A stretch of DNA of 64,000 bases from Coccinella septempunctata. Lineage: Eukaryota; Arthropoda; Insecta; Coleoptera; Coccinellidae. The stretch spans positions 15,415,001 through 15,479,000 of the forward strand of contig NC_058198.1 of assembly GCF_907165205.1 (NCBI RefSeq), in the 5' to 3' direction. The translations under genes were made by a program, and so were the position numbers. Shown here piece after piece: positions 1-9,017 of this stretch. The notes under the pieces were generated by a model. The model did not search any database, had not been told where the DNA came from, and saw nothing but the letters and a program-made list of their open reading frames with translations. Within the stretch, counting starts at the first letter, position 1. Each line of letters starts with the position of its first letter.

Positions 1-504
1 CGTTATTCATCTTAACTACTCTGAATACAATATTTAAAGCAACGGTTTGTCTCGGAACCTTGTGAATTCACAGAACAATTAATGTAACGGATTTCAAGCT
101 GTGCTTTGCTCTTTCTACAGGATGTACCTTTCAGAAACACAGACAGATGACATCGTTTTGACATGTCGGTGCTGCTGAACGGATTGGCTATATCTAGATG
201 AATTTGACCATTTGATAATGTTTTCCAATTGTAATTGCAAAGCTTGAACGGTATCATGAATCCCTTCAATCCACTGAACAAAATGTAGAAAGAAAGTATT
301 GGTTCTAGTTAGATGACCTGGTAGATACTGATTTGTTCGGTGAACTGAATAGGATATGAAATCTTATACGGTGACGGTTGCTGTAAGGATATTGACAAAG
401 AGTTTGTCAAGTCAACGGTGTGATGGTTAATGGAACGGTAATAAAACGGAATTTCACATGACTGGGGTTCATGTTTAATTATAGGGTAAACTGTAAAAAT
501 ATCT
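1..504 (-). other. Region downstream of Gypsy-type pol; no clear gene
   Basis: This stretch follows the pol stop codon on the minus strand and runs off the window edge. An 89-codon open stretch lies at 12-281, and a short ATG-initiated reading frame begins near 450 but stops quickly. No domain is recognisable. In Gypsy-type elements this is where a 3' LTR or, in some lineages, a decayed env would lie. I see no polypurine tract or LTR boundary that would settle it. Confidence 0.3.
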
Positions 505-2406
505 CTATCCTGAGTGAAACGGTTTTAAATCTTTAACATGGATGTTGGTAACCTTCTTACCCTGTTCATCTTTCAGATCATACACTACAGGAGAGACTAC
601 CTTAATAACGGTATACGGTCCGGCGAATTTTGCAGCCAGTTTAGCTGCGAAACTGTCGACAGCGGATGATAACGGATTCGTGCGACGGAGAACTTTGTCA
701 CCTACATGGAAGCGAACTTCTCTACGGCGTAAGTTGTAATGATGAGCCTGCTGTTCAAAAGCCCTGTACAAGCGAGCTTGCACAAACTCATGTGCTTCCT
801 GTAGGTGCCGGATTTGTTCTGTACGGTGAGTCATGTCTCTATTTACCTCGGTTGGGTTACTGTTTTCCCCAATTTGGGGGTTTGTCGAATAAATCGCCCT
901 AGGGACATTTAGTTCCCTACCAAAATTCATAAAAGCCGGAGTAAACCCGGTAGACTCTTGTTTAGCGGTGTTAATAGCAAAAACTAATTCTCCTAACTTT
1001 TCATCCCAGTTTCTCTGATCGGTTTCGCAAAATTGTGCAATCATAGTTTTCAGGGTTCGATTTGCCCTTTCTACCGGATTACACTGTGGCGAGTACGGTG
1101 GGGTAAATCTGTGAGCTATATTCAGTTCCTGAAGGCTGTTTTTAAATAACTTACTATACTGTACTCCATTATCGGAGATAACAACGGACGGACATCCATA
1201 TTTCAGAATGATTTGTTCGTATAACGCAGAATAAACGGTTTTGGCTGTAGCTTTTCGCAACGGGCGGCACTCGATCCACTTCGTGAAGCGATCTTGCATG
1301 ACCACAATGTAAGAATTACCTTTTTTACTTCGGGGTAACGGTCCGACGATATCTGTAGATACTTCCCTGAATGGTGCATCTGCCATCCTGTGTGGTTGCA
1401 TCTTCCCAGCAGTTTTCTGTTGCGAAACTTTGTAGCGTTGGCACGAAGTGCAGTTTCTAACATATTTCGCAATGTCTCGGAACATACCAGGCCAGTAGTA
1501 ATTCCGGGCAATCCTGGAACTTGTCTTGGCGATCCCCATATGTCCGGCTAGTTCCGAATCATGATTCTCCTTCAGTACTTCGGAACGCTGTTCGGTGGGT
1601 ACGCATAATTTCCAGGGTTGTCCAGTTCCAATTTCTTTGAAGTCTGATGCATCCCAAAAATGTCGAAACAGTTTCTCATCGATTATGGCATAATCTGGGA
1701 AATTTCCTGGATCCTTCTGAACCTCCTGTAGTTTCCTGTTGTACCATCGGCAGTGAATTTCCACTTTGGCCAGGTATACGGAATCTACGGACAGTAACGG
1801 TTCAGGAGACGGGCTGTCAGCAGGTGTATTCAGGGATTTTCTCCGGCCCTGTACCTCAACAGCTTTTCCAATTTCCGGTGTTGGTTTGGCAATCAGTCGA
1901 CCTTCCAGGTAACAGTCGGCGGTACTGAGGTTAATGGAAAAATTGAACCTTCCTAGTACGTCCATTCCTAGTATGAGGTCTACTGGTAAATCAGGCACCA
2001 ACAAAAATTTAATGTCGGTCAAGGAATAATCAGCCAGGTGGACGGCGGTAGTGTAGAGTTTGGGTGTTGTCGTGGGTTGACCATTTGCGACCACCACGAA
2101 ACCATTCTCAACATGTTGTCCGGTGATTCCCTTGCTTTCACATTGTTTTGCCACTTTCCGACTTACGAAACTCTTCGTGGCTCCAGTGTCAACTAATGCT
2201 TTGTAGTGCTCTCCGGCTATCTTAACTTCGACAAGCGGTCGGTTATCATTCCAGGCAGTCGATGTCATGGGAGTCAGTGTGTTGGGAGATATGGTCGACT
2301 CCTTCTCCATACCTCCGTCTAGTTTTCCGGACGGCAGGGACAATCTCGTGAGAGAATGTTTTTCTTCTGGCAACGAGAACAGAACAACCTCGGTCGTCCT
2401 CGACAT
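505..2406 (-). CDS. pol: Gypsy-type pol: protease-integrase polyprotein lacking RT/RNase H
   Basis: This 633-codon frame encodes an aspartic protease followed directly by integrase. The protease active site LVDTGATKSF lies at residues 71-80 and the flap-side LILGMDVLG at about 144-152. Integrase begins with a zinc-binding module (H282, H289, C319, C322). The catalytic triad follows as D352, D412 (ISDNGVQY) and E446, and a C-terminal GPY/F-type module (AGPYTVIKV) closes the protein. Ty3/Gypsy pol is normally about 1000 residues or more with RT and RNase H between these parts. Here residues of roughly 180-215 link protease to the integrase leader with no RT motif at all, so about 400 residues are absent without breaking the frame. 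The frame overlaps the end of gag by 88 bases in the -1 frame, so the listed ATG at 2406 is probably not the true start and expression by ribosomal frameshifting is likely. I cannot tell whether this is one deleted copy or a non-autonomous lineage. Confidence 0.88.
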   Translation of the reverse strand: MSRTTEVVLFSLPEEKHSLTRLSLPSGKLDGGMEKESTISPNTLTPMTSTAWNDNRPLVEVKIAGEHYKALVDTGATKSFVSRKVAKQCESKGITGQHVENGFVVVANGQPTTTPKLYTTAVHLADYSLTDIKFLLVPDLPVDLILGMDVLGRFNFSINLSTADCYLEGRLIAKPTPEIGKAVEVQGRRKSLNTPADSPSPEPLLSVDSVYLAKVEIHCRWYNRKLQEVQKDPGNFPDYAIIDEKLFRHFWDASDFKEIGTGQPWKLCVPTEQRSEVLKENHDSELAGHMGIAKTSSRIARNYYWPGMFRDIAKYVRNCTSCQRYKVSQQKTAGKMQPHRMADAPFREVSTDIVGPLPRSKKGNSYIVVMQDRFTKWIECRPLRKATAKTVYSALYEQIILKYGCPSVVISDNGVQYSKLFKNSLQELNIAHRFTPPYSPQCNPVERANRTLKTMIAQFCETDQRNWDEKLGELVFAINTAKQESTGFTPAFMNFGRELNVPRAIYSTNPQIGENSNPTEVNRDMTHRTEQIRHLQEAHEFVQARLYRAFEQQAHHYNLRRREVRFHVGDKVLRRTNPLSSAVDSFAAKLAAKFAGPYTVIKVVSPVVYDLKDEQGKKVTNIHVKDLKPFHSG

Positions 2407-4136
2407 TCTCGCCGCATGTGGCCGTATTCACCACATCGGAAACACTGTGTTTGGAAAGATACTTTCCTTGTCGGTGGGTCAGTCCGGTTTCCTTGTGTTT
2501 CCTGTCGGTCTCCTTGTTGGTTTGATCGTCGTGTTGGTGTAGGTGATGGAGCTCGGTTGGGTGAACCTGTATTTTGCTTGTCGACTCGTGCCGTTGGTCG
2601 ATCCGGTCTTGGCTGGGTGTTTCTAGGCGGTGACGGCGGTGTTTGTGGTCTGTTGTGACCTACTGGTACTGGTGGTTCTGAGTTTCCTGATATGTTTTCG
2701 GTGTCCAAGGAGAAACTGGCCTGTTGTCGGTTTTGTTGGGACGGACGATACGTCAGGTGGGGCTCGTCAAGAAGACCTGGTTTCGACGGTGGCCTGGTGT
2801 ACTGGCTCATTTGCCACTGTACTAACTCGAAAACCTTTCCTTTTCGCAGGAGCTCATCGTAGGTGTTAGTCTCCTGGAATGCTAAGGCCTGTTGTAGGGT
2901 CGGTAATAGCCTCTGCCTGATGATTCGGATTTGTTCCGATTCGGTTGGTCTACTGTATGTTAGCTTCTGGAACAAATTCTGCATTCGAGTGACGTACATC
3001 AGCAGCTTTTCATCAGGACCCTGCGTTCTCCTTTTTATTTCTTCCAACAGGTTCTCCTCATAGTTCACCGGTAAAAATGCTTCCTTAAGTTGCTCCTTGA
3101 AATCCTGCCAGTTCCTGAATGTACCCCTCCTGGGGATGAACCAATCCCTGGCATCCTTCCGCAGTAGCTCATAAACTGACTCGAACACTTGTTCTAGGGG
3201 CACCTTACGAGATTCGGCCAATCTCTCCACCTCCTCGATGAAGCCGCTCACACTACCTGTGCCACCAAATGAAATATTCCATTTGTGGACAGGAATGGTT
3301 GGCACCGGTGACGGTCGAGGTTCCGGTTCCAATGGTACTCTCTCTCTGGTCATGGTCCTGCCAGAGCTCACACAAGATGCAGGTAAGTGTGGAAAAGACA
3401 CTCTGCGGGTAGAATTAATCCATCTTCTTAGTGTCGGATCTTCAGGTGATGCTGTCCCACAGTCCTGTGACTGTGTGACAGGTATTGCCGGCAACTGCCG
3501 CAGTAATGCTGTACATGTCCGCCTTGTCTCGTTCATGACATGTTCTAATGTTTTATTCCTTACAGGTGTACCAGTATGTAAGACATCAGCAGCTATCGGA
3601 AGATTGACCCCATCTCCAAGATCAATCAGGGATGTTTCAGCTCTTTCCGGTCGGATCGGGGACATCCCAGGTGAACTGGGAACCTCCACATCCAAGAGGG
3701 ACCGTTCCTGCTGACTGGATGGCTGTCCACGGGTGTTGCTACTACTCAGTTGCTCCAGCGTCTCCAAGGCCTTAGTTGTAGTCGCCTTCAGTTGTTTGAT
3801 CAGTTGTAATTGTGCTTCATCGGAAGTGACAATAAATTTCAGTCTTCCCTGAATGTGTGTTAATCTTGTGAATATTCGCGAAAATTCGTTAGTCGCATTA
3901 GCGTGATTGAAATTCTGAAGTGCTTCCACTAGATCGGTGAGTTTATTTTGGCAAATGTCGATATCCAGTGTGGGGTTCATTGATGTGCAAGGCTGTAGCG
4001 GTATGTCTGACTGTAACACTTGTCGTAGTAGACTCCGCTTTATCATCACAGTGCTTGGTATTGACTGTCCTCTCAGTTCTAGTTCATAAGTCAATTCATC
4101 ACTAAGCAGCCTGTTCACATCCATGTTCAATGACAT
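2319..4136 (-). CDS. gag: Gypsy-type gag (capsid-nucleocapsid) polyprotein
   Basis: The 605-codon frame starts at an ATG and runs into pol. Residues roughly 290-440 show a retrotransposon gag core (FGGTGSVSGFIEEVERLAE, then WFIPRRGTFRNWQDFKEQL and a following FLPVNYEE). A proline- and arginine-rich linker precedes the nucleocapsid. A zinc knuckle CFRCGEYGHMRREC (CX2CX4HX4C) occupies residues 565-578. A second knuckle-like motif CSRCQKKNILSRDC at 586-599 has isoleucine where histidine is expected, so it is probably non-functional. Gag would form the cytoplasmic particle that packages element RNA. The frame is fully open over 1.8 kb, suggesting relatively recent activity or constraint. The 5' LTR and primer-binding site are not visible upstream, where the element is cut off by LR sequence at about 4520. 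Confidence 0.88.
   Translation of the reverse strand: MSLNMDVNRLLSDELTYELELRGQSIPSTVMIKRSLLRQVLQSDIPLQPCTSMNPTLDIDICQNKLTDLVEALQNFNHANATNEFSRIFTRLTHIQGRLKFIVTSDEAQLQLIKQLKATTTKALETLEQLSSSNTRGQPSSQQERSLLDVEVPSSPGMSPIRPERAETSLIDLGDGVNLPIAADVLHTGTPVRNKTLEHVMNETRRTCTALLRQLPAIPVTQSQDCGTASPEDPTLRRWINSTRRVSFPHLPASCVSSGRTMTRERVPLEPEPRPSPVPTIPVHKWNISFGGTGSVSGFIEEVERLAESRKVPLEQVFESVYELLRKDARDWFIPRRGTFRNWQDFKEQLKEAFLPVNYEENLLEEIKRRTQGPDEKLLMYVTRMQNLFQKLTYSRPTESEQIRIIRQRLLPTLQQALAFQETNTYDELLRKGKVFELVQWQMSQYTRPPSKPGLLDEPHLTYRPSQQNRQQASFSLDTENISGNSEPPVPVGHNRPQTPPSPPRNTQPRPDRPTARVDKQNTGSPNRAPSPTPTRRSNQQGDRQETQGNRTDPPTRKVSFQTQCFRCGEYGHMRRECRGRPRLFCSRCQKKNILSRDCPCRPEN
2358..2364 (-). promoter_or_regulatory. 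Candidate -1 ribosomal frameshift site in gag/pol overlap
   Basis: On the minus strand the overlap contains GAAAAAC, read in gag as AAA-AAC preceded by G. Slipping back one base here moves the ribosome into the pol frame (…EEKHSLT…), and the geometry of the two frames requires exactly a -1 shift. The heptamer resembles the retroviral A-AAA-AAC type but lacks the first A. It lies inside the second zinc-knuckle coding region. No downstream pseudoknot was established. Confidence 0.4.
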
Positions 4137-4307
4137 CTAGTTCAACTATCTTGCCACCTGACTCACGATCCAGTAACTCACACTCAATAAGTTCGATGCC
4201 CGGTATGAAATAATGTAAAGTTAAAGTTCAAAGCTAACACACGGAATAATTCAACACTGGTTATAATGTTTCAGTATCACTAAGTCCGATTAAATATCAC
4301 TATCACT

Positions 4308-4520
4308 AAAGCCCGGATGAACAACTAACTCAATAAAATTCACTTAAGCTCGGATGAATAATCAATTCAAAAAAAAAAAATTTACTAAAGTCCGGATGGA
4401 TAATTAATTCAACAAAATTAATCAAGGCCTGGATGAACAATCAACTCAATAAAATTCACTGAAGTCCGGATGAATAATCAATTCAAAAATTTACTGAAGT
4501 CCGGATGGATAATTAATTCA
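4308..4520. repeat. Six-unit tandem repeat with trimeric higher-order period, upstream of gag
   Basis: Six units of 35-41 bp share a core close to AAGTCCGGATGAATAATCAA and start near 4308, 4346, 4387, 4424, 4461 and 4496. Units 1 and 4, 2 and 5, and 3 and 6 resemble each other most, giving a ~110-bp period repeated twice. A weaker relative lies at about 4280. The array is in the leader or LTR region of the Gypsy-type element and ends at an LR fragment. The 170 bases between it and the gag ATG hold nothing I recognise. Confidence 0.75.
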
Positions 4521-4523
4521 GAG

Positions 4524-4708
4524 AGAATTCAGAGTGCAAGTCTGATATAATGAATCATTTATGATATAGAGTGTATTCTAAATGAAACATTAGGTTTGAA
4601 AAAAAAATTAAAAATTGTAAGGTGTACTCAAAAGACAACGTTAGGTCCCGTTCCAAGTACGGTATAAAAAAAATTTAAACTTCAAAATATGACTAGATAT
4701 ACTAATCA
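4524..4708 (+). repeat. LR fragment (third 3' repeat block only)
   Basis: This matches LR positions equivalent to 20200-20380, beginning at GAATTCAGAGTGCAAGTCTG and ending near TATACTAAT. Only the last of LR's three ~180-bp downstream repeats is present. It sits exactly between the truncated Gypsy-type element and the DNA transposon. Confidence 0.85.
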
Positions 4709-5315
4709 CAGTCACAGTATCATTCTCTACATTTTTTAAATATCTCTCCATCAATGTGGCACTGAATCAAAAGATTTCTCCCAATGATGGGCAGCATTTT
4801 CAGAAATACGTTGATCTTGTCTAAAAAAGTCCATCATTTCTTTCATGTGTTGTATTTTATTTTTTAGAGACTTAATTGTATAATTTCCTTCTATATGATG
4901 CTTGGAGTTTTTTCAATTCGATGAGTCTTTTCATCAATTTTGAAGGAGAAATACTGAAACAAGTTTAAAAAATTTGTAAATCTATCAAAGATATTCAAAA
5001 AATGATATAATTGGGAACTTACCTATAATTGTGAAGTAAGCCATCGTAAATATCCTGCTATTCAGCAAAAAAAGCTAATAAAACCACACGAATCCGCTAA
5101 ATATCACCAAAAATACGTTGATATTTGTTATTATTGTTTACATTCGTTTGACTTGACAGCAGGCAATGGCAGCTAAATGACAAGAATATTCACTAAATTG
5201 TTAAACCGTGATCATAATACCGTGCTATGACCTGACAAATGGCGGACCCACTTTTGTCCCATGAAAATAGGATGCGCAGTGGTCGAAGCTCAATCTCCCC
5301 CCTTCTATATCTCTG
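4709..5315 (-). mobile_element. T element, right end with 33-bp terminal inverted repeat
   Basis: The last 33 bases (5283-5315) are the perfect reverse complement of 25583-25615, and both are followed by the same 8-bp target copy GTTTGAGC (5316-5323 and 25575-25582). Subterminal similarity (ACAAATGGCGG) extends further in. TIRs starting CAGAG with 8-bp duplications fit the hAT or P superfamilies. Reading inward on the minus strand there is a short ATG stretch ending at a GTAAGT donor near 5022-5044, an acceptor-like TTGTTTCAG near 4956, then a lysine-rich coiled-coil-like stretch with at least one frame break. This may be a decayed transposase N-terminus, but the family is not identifiable. 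Confidence 0.7.
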
Positions 5316-6612
5316 GTTTGAGCACATCGAAATCCACTTGACCAATTAACATAAATAATGTGTAACATGCAGAGCTTAATCTGGTCTTAAGTTGTTCTGT
5401 ATGAGGTCCCCACTTTAATTGACTGTCAAGAACTATACCCAAAAATTTCACATTATCTTCAACCACAACAGAGCTATCAAGAATATCCACAGTTTCAGGA
5501 AAATCTAATTTGGAATTATCACTATGAAAAATCATACATTTAGTCTTCTCAATGTTTAGGACAAGATTATAATTACATAACCAAGTTTTTACCGAGTTAA
5601 CCACAATATTGCAAACATCAACAGCGTATGGAATACATGACGATCGGGTCAAAATATTTGTATCATCTGCAAATAATCTCATTGAGGTAGTATCCTGGGA
5701 CGGCATTGTAGACTTAACTGAAAGAGCATGATTTGTTTCAATGCTTTTAGTCAAAACAGCTGGTGATTTTACTTCAGTCCGAGATGAGGGTATATTCTTC
5801 ATCATCCTCTCAATTAGAGGTTCACATTCACTTTTGATCGCCTTAGGTAGAGAATTAACATAAATTATGAACAATAAAGGACCAACAATACTACCCTGAG
5901 GGAGTCCTAAAATTGTTTCAATTTCATCCGAGACAAAGGTTTCACCATCAGCCTCCAGAACTACCCGTTGTTTTCTGGACTTCAAATAGCTCTCTATGAG
6001 TTTGAGTTGACTATCTCTGATATCACAATTATCGAGTACTTCCAAAAGCTTCCGATGATCAACACAGAAAGCCTTCGAAAGGTCCAAAAACAGTGCCATA
6101 GGAATTTGTCCTTGCTCCAGAGCAAGAACAATGTCATTTATGAGCTCAAAAATAGCGGTTTCAATATTTTTATTTTTAACAAAACCATGTTGACATCCAG
6201 AAATAACATTGAATTTACGAAAACAATTGGACATTCTATTGCTTAAAATCTTTTCAAAAACTTTAGAAAATGAAGAGAGGATGCTTATGGGCCTATAGTT
6301 GTTAAGGTCATCTTTGCTACCTTTTTTATGTAGGGGTTTGACTATAGTAATCTTCAGATTATCCGGAAACCCTCCGTGAAAGAACGATTGATTATAAAAG
6401 TTAATGGTTCAATGATAAAGTCTATCGATGCTTTTATCACTTTCATCGGTATCTCATCATGGCCCCATGATGTATTGGTTTTCAAAGATTTCACAACTTG
6501 TACAATTTCGTCCTGCGTAATATCAAACATGAAAAAAGAATTATCAAGTTTGCTCTGAGAATTAGGGATAATAGACATCATATTTCTTCGGAAATTGATG
6601 AATGGGGACCTG
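5316..6612 (-). pseudogene. LINE-X reverse transcriptase, broken
   Basis: The RT palm is readable: a motif-A-like LFLDLSKAFCVDHRKLLEVL, LPQGSIVGPLLFIIYVNSLP, and the catalytic-loop motif MRLFADDTNIL near 5675. Upstream, the fingers region (VKSLKTNTSWGHDEIPMKVI) is in another frame because of a 4-bp loss near 6363 relative to the copy at 44.3 kb, where the sequence reads through. The frame ends artificially at the T-element junction, so the thumb and C-terminal region are absent here and are found instead at 25.1 kb. In life the enzyme would copy LINE RNA at a nicked target site. Confidence 0.85.
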
Positions 6613-7056
6613 GAAAGTATCTTCATCACCTCCAGACTGAATATTTACGCTCCAATAAGGAGGATTAGGCAATTTGACATCTTTCACATACCGAAGAGAC
6701 AAACCAATAGCGCTATGAACTCTCCTGTTCATAGAATGCTCAGTCAATGTAACAGCTTTAAAGAAGTAATTGACCCATTTTTTCTCAGCACAATTTCTGT
6801 CAAGTCAAGGCTAAAGAATTATTTCATCACATCTTACCATTGTTCGCGGTATTCTGACTTTCGGCCCACATGGATGATGTATACTGTTGTGGTGGTTTTT
6901 TCTTTTTATATTGAATACGTTATTTTAATTCTCCAGCATTTTTTTTTGCTTTTTCTAAGGTACTTCTATTTTTTTTTTTTAAATCTAAATTGTGACCATT
7001 TTTTGGGTATTTAATTAACTGTATGTGTCCTGATTAACAATAAACAATAAACAATA
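6613..7056 (+). mobile_element. LINE-W 3' end inserted antisense in LINE-X
   Basis: The plus strand encodes a typical LINE C-terminal tail (RLNIYAPIRRIRQFDIF, then PKRQTNSAMNSPVHRML) to about 6835, followed by a T-rich 3' UTR and a terminal repeat of AACAATAA units ending at 7056. The LINE-X coding sequence resumes on both sides with the opposite polarity (…VKLTEGLTRS to the right, SPFINFRRN to the left), so this is a 5'-truncated insertion. A short, imperfect target duplication near CCAG(A/G)TC is possible. It is a different family from LINE-X, LINE-Z and DL. Confidence 0.75.
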
Positions 7057-7634
7057 GATCTGGTTAAACCTTCAGTTAATTTAACTGGAATATTTGCAAA
7101 AAATGTATTGAACCGATTTGCCAGAGCTGAGTGGTCGCTTTGACCAAGAGATACCTCGTTATGAACTTTATTCTTAGTTAGAGAATTAATAATCCTCCAC
7201 GAAGCTTTGGAATTATTTTCAGAATTTACAATGATCTCGTTGAAATATTCTCTCTTCGTTGTGGTCAAAAGAGAATCATATCTCCTTTTAGTGGACCTAT
7301 AGACATCCCTGAATTCTGGTTTACAGAATGATAAAACATAAAGTTTGTCTAGGGTATCTTTCGGTTTTTTAATTTCGGGAGTTTGTCTAAAAACACCAGG
7401 AGAAACCAGTCGAATAGCAACTTTAGGAAAACACAGCTCAAAAATTTCCGAAAAACGTTGGTGGAAAACATTCCAAAGTTGACTAGGATCAAGTTTGCTG
7501 CCGTAAACACCATCCCATTCCATCAGTGACAGTTCCCGTAAAAACCTCTCAATTGATGTGTCATTTATAATTCTTTTCTTTACAAATTTATTCTTCATTT
7601 TGTCACCGCAAATCAATGTGGAGATAAACTTCAA
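7057..7634 (-). pseudogene. LINE-X endonuclease-RT linker region
   Basis: This open stretch carries the region between endonuclease and RT typical of this superclade (ending STKRRYDSLLTTTKREYFN, then NSKASWRIINSLTKNK). It connects in order with the endonuclease remnant to its right and the RT remnant beyond the LINE-W insertion. A stop separates it from the endonuclease. Confidence 0.75.
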
Positions 7635-7655
7635 TCCTGAATGATCTGAGATGTG

Positions 7656-8290
7656 TTACTCAACTACATTAGTATTACCGCTAAGGGAGGTGAACACATT
7701 GTCTATACAAGAGCCAGACACAGGACGTGTTGGCTTAAAATTTGTAATTCTGACATTGAAATTCTCCAACAAAGACAGAAATTCTCTAACATCAGAAGAA
7801 GAAGACAGAATATCTAGGTTAAAATCTCCTACCAGAATATAGTCAGATGTCTCCGACAAGCAACGCTCAAAAATTTCTCTTAGGCATTCGAGGAACTGTA
7901 CAACATCGGCTAATGGCGGGGTATTAGGCCTATAGATACAAATAATAAGCATTTTACAGTTTTCCATATACAAACTGGCAGCTCAACATTCAATGACATT
8001 AGGAATACTTAGTGAATTATAATCTTGCCTATCAGTACACTTCAGATCTTCCTTGCAGTAAATTGCAGTTCCACCATGTCTTCCTTTCAAACGGCAAAAA
8101 CTTGAAACAAGCTTGTAACCCTCCAACATGCCGGCTTCGAGTTCATCTTTGGATTTCCAATGCTCAGTTATCGCCACTATGTCTGCACCCTCTTCCAGAG
8201 CCATCAAGTGCAGCTTATTGAGAGCAGTACCCAGAGACTGGACATTCTGAAGGAGAAGGCAGAAATGACGCTTTGCAGCACAATGCTCCG
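7656..8290 (-). pseudogene. LINE-X apurinic-type endonuclease domain, broken
   Basis: The domain starts with LLQNVQSLGTALNKLHLM, the conserved N-terminal motif of LINE endonucleases, then GADIVAITEHW, a GGTAIYCKEDL motif, IICIYRPN and ILVGDFNLD. A stop near 7980 and another near 7655 break it. The domain would nick the target to prime reverse transcription. The final SDH motif (HISDHSG) lies just past the second stop. Confidence 0.82.
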
Positions 8291-8293
8291 ATA

Positions 8294-8575
8294 CTATGCC
8301 ATCAATTGATTCTCTCTGGACTTCTGAAAAAATTGTTTATCAAAGGAAAATTCCCTCAAGACTATACCTTCCGGCCAAAAAGAATCGCTGAAGACCTCAT
8401 CAAGAGCTTCCTTTGATGGGAGACCAATACTAAAAGCAGAGTTTTGGCCAACTGTGTTTAGTTTCTTCACAATTATCTGATCACTTCCAGGTACACCCTC
8501 CAAAAAAGATTTTATATCCATTTCAGAAACTGATTTTCCCGCAATTCTCCCAACATAAATCCAGCGCCTCCGGAT
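8294..8575 (-). pseudogene. LINE-X ORF1 C-terminal fragment
   Basis: About 90 residues resemble the ORF1 C-terminus often found in insect LINEs: GRIAGKSVSEMDIKSFLEG, then AFSIGLPSKEALDEVF and FWPEGIVLREFSF. It stops a few codons before the endonuclease begins. The N-terminal part is lost at the LR junction at 8575/8576. Confidence 0.65.
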
Positions 8576-9017
8576 ATCCTACAGATAATTGGAAAAATTT
8601 GCTCTTTTGAGTTTCACTAGTTATAATGGCGTCATAGATCTAACGCTACGCTACGCACCGTAATTTTTTATATTGTTTTCTCATTATTCCATATGCCAGC
8701 TTCAGTACTCTCGCGAATATTATTATTCCAATTTCAACCTCAAGAAAAAGGCTACTGCAACCAAAATTTTTCGTTATTTTCTCTAATAAATTTCAGCAAT
8801 CCATTTTAAGAAATTCATGACGAAAGAAAGTAACTTTTTTATTCGGTTTTTCGAAGTTTTCCATGAGCTATATGGAGGTGTAGAGGATGTTTCATTAAAA
8901 TGAATTAGTTTCAAAAGAAATTACCTGAGCCTGAAACAAAGAACAGTTTACATTAACGAATATAATAGACAGATAGAATAGAAGTCAACGTTCATACTTT
9001 ATTATCGAAATCTCATT
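8576..9017 (+). repeat. LR fragment, plus orientation
   Basis: This is equivalent to LR 20659-21085, starting TCCTACAGATAATTGG and including the GCTACGCTACGCACCG motif. It holds no gene. At 9011-9023 it switches abruptly to LR in the opposite orientation. Confidence 0.88.

Larger units (their letters stand above)
5316..8575 (-). mobile_element. LINE-X copy 1, 5'-truncated and decayed non-LTR retrotransposon
   Basis: On the minus strand it carries, in order, the ORF1 C-terminus, an apurinic-type endonuclease and a reverse transcriptase of the Jockey/CR1 superclade. Its 3' part is missing because the T element inserted at GTTTGAGC. An opposite-strand LINE-W tail interrupts it at about 6613-7056. 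The 5' end stops at the LR junction at 8575/8576. A longer uninterrupted 3' half of the same family lies at 42675-44360, and a third fragment at 25002-25582. Confidence 0.88.

Noticed and set aside
1..504. An env gene for the Gypsy-type element
   Set aside because: Location would fit, but the reading frames are short and broken and no signal peptide, fusion or membrane segment can be shown.
2246..3714. Plus-strand frames opposite gag and pol
   Set aside because: Shadows of the minus-strand Gypsy-type frames, which carry clear protease, integrase and zinc-knuckle motifs.
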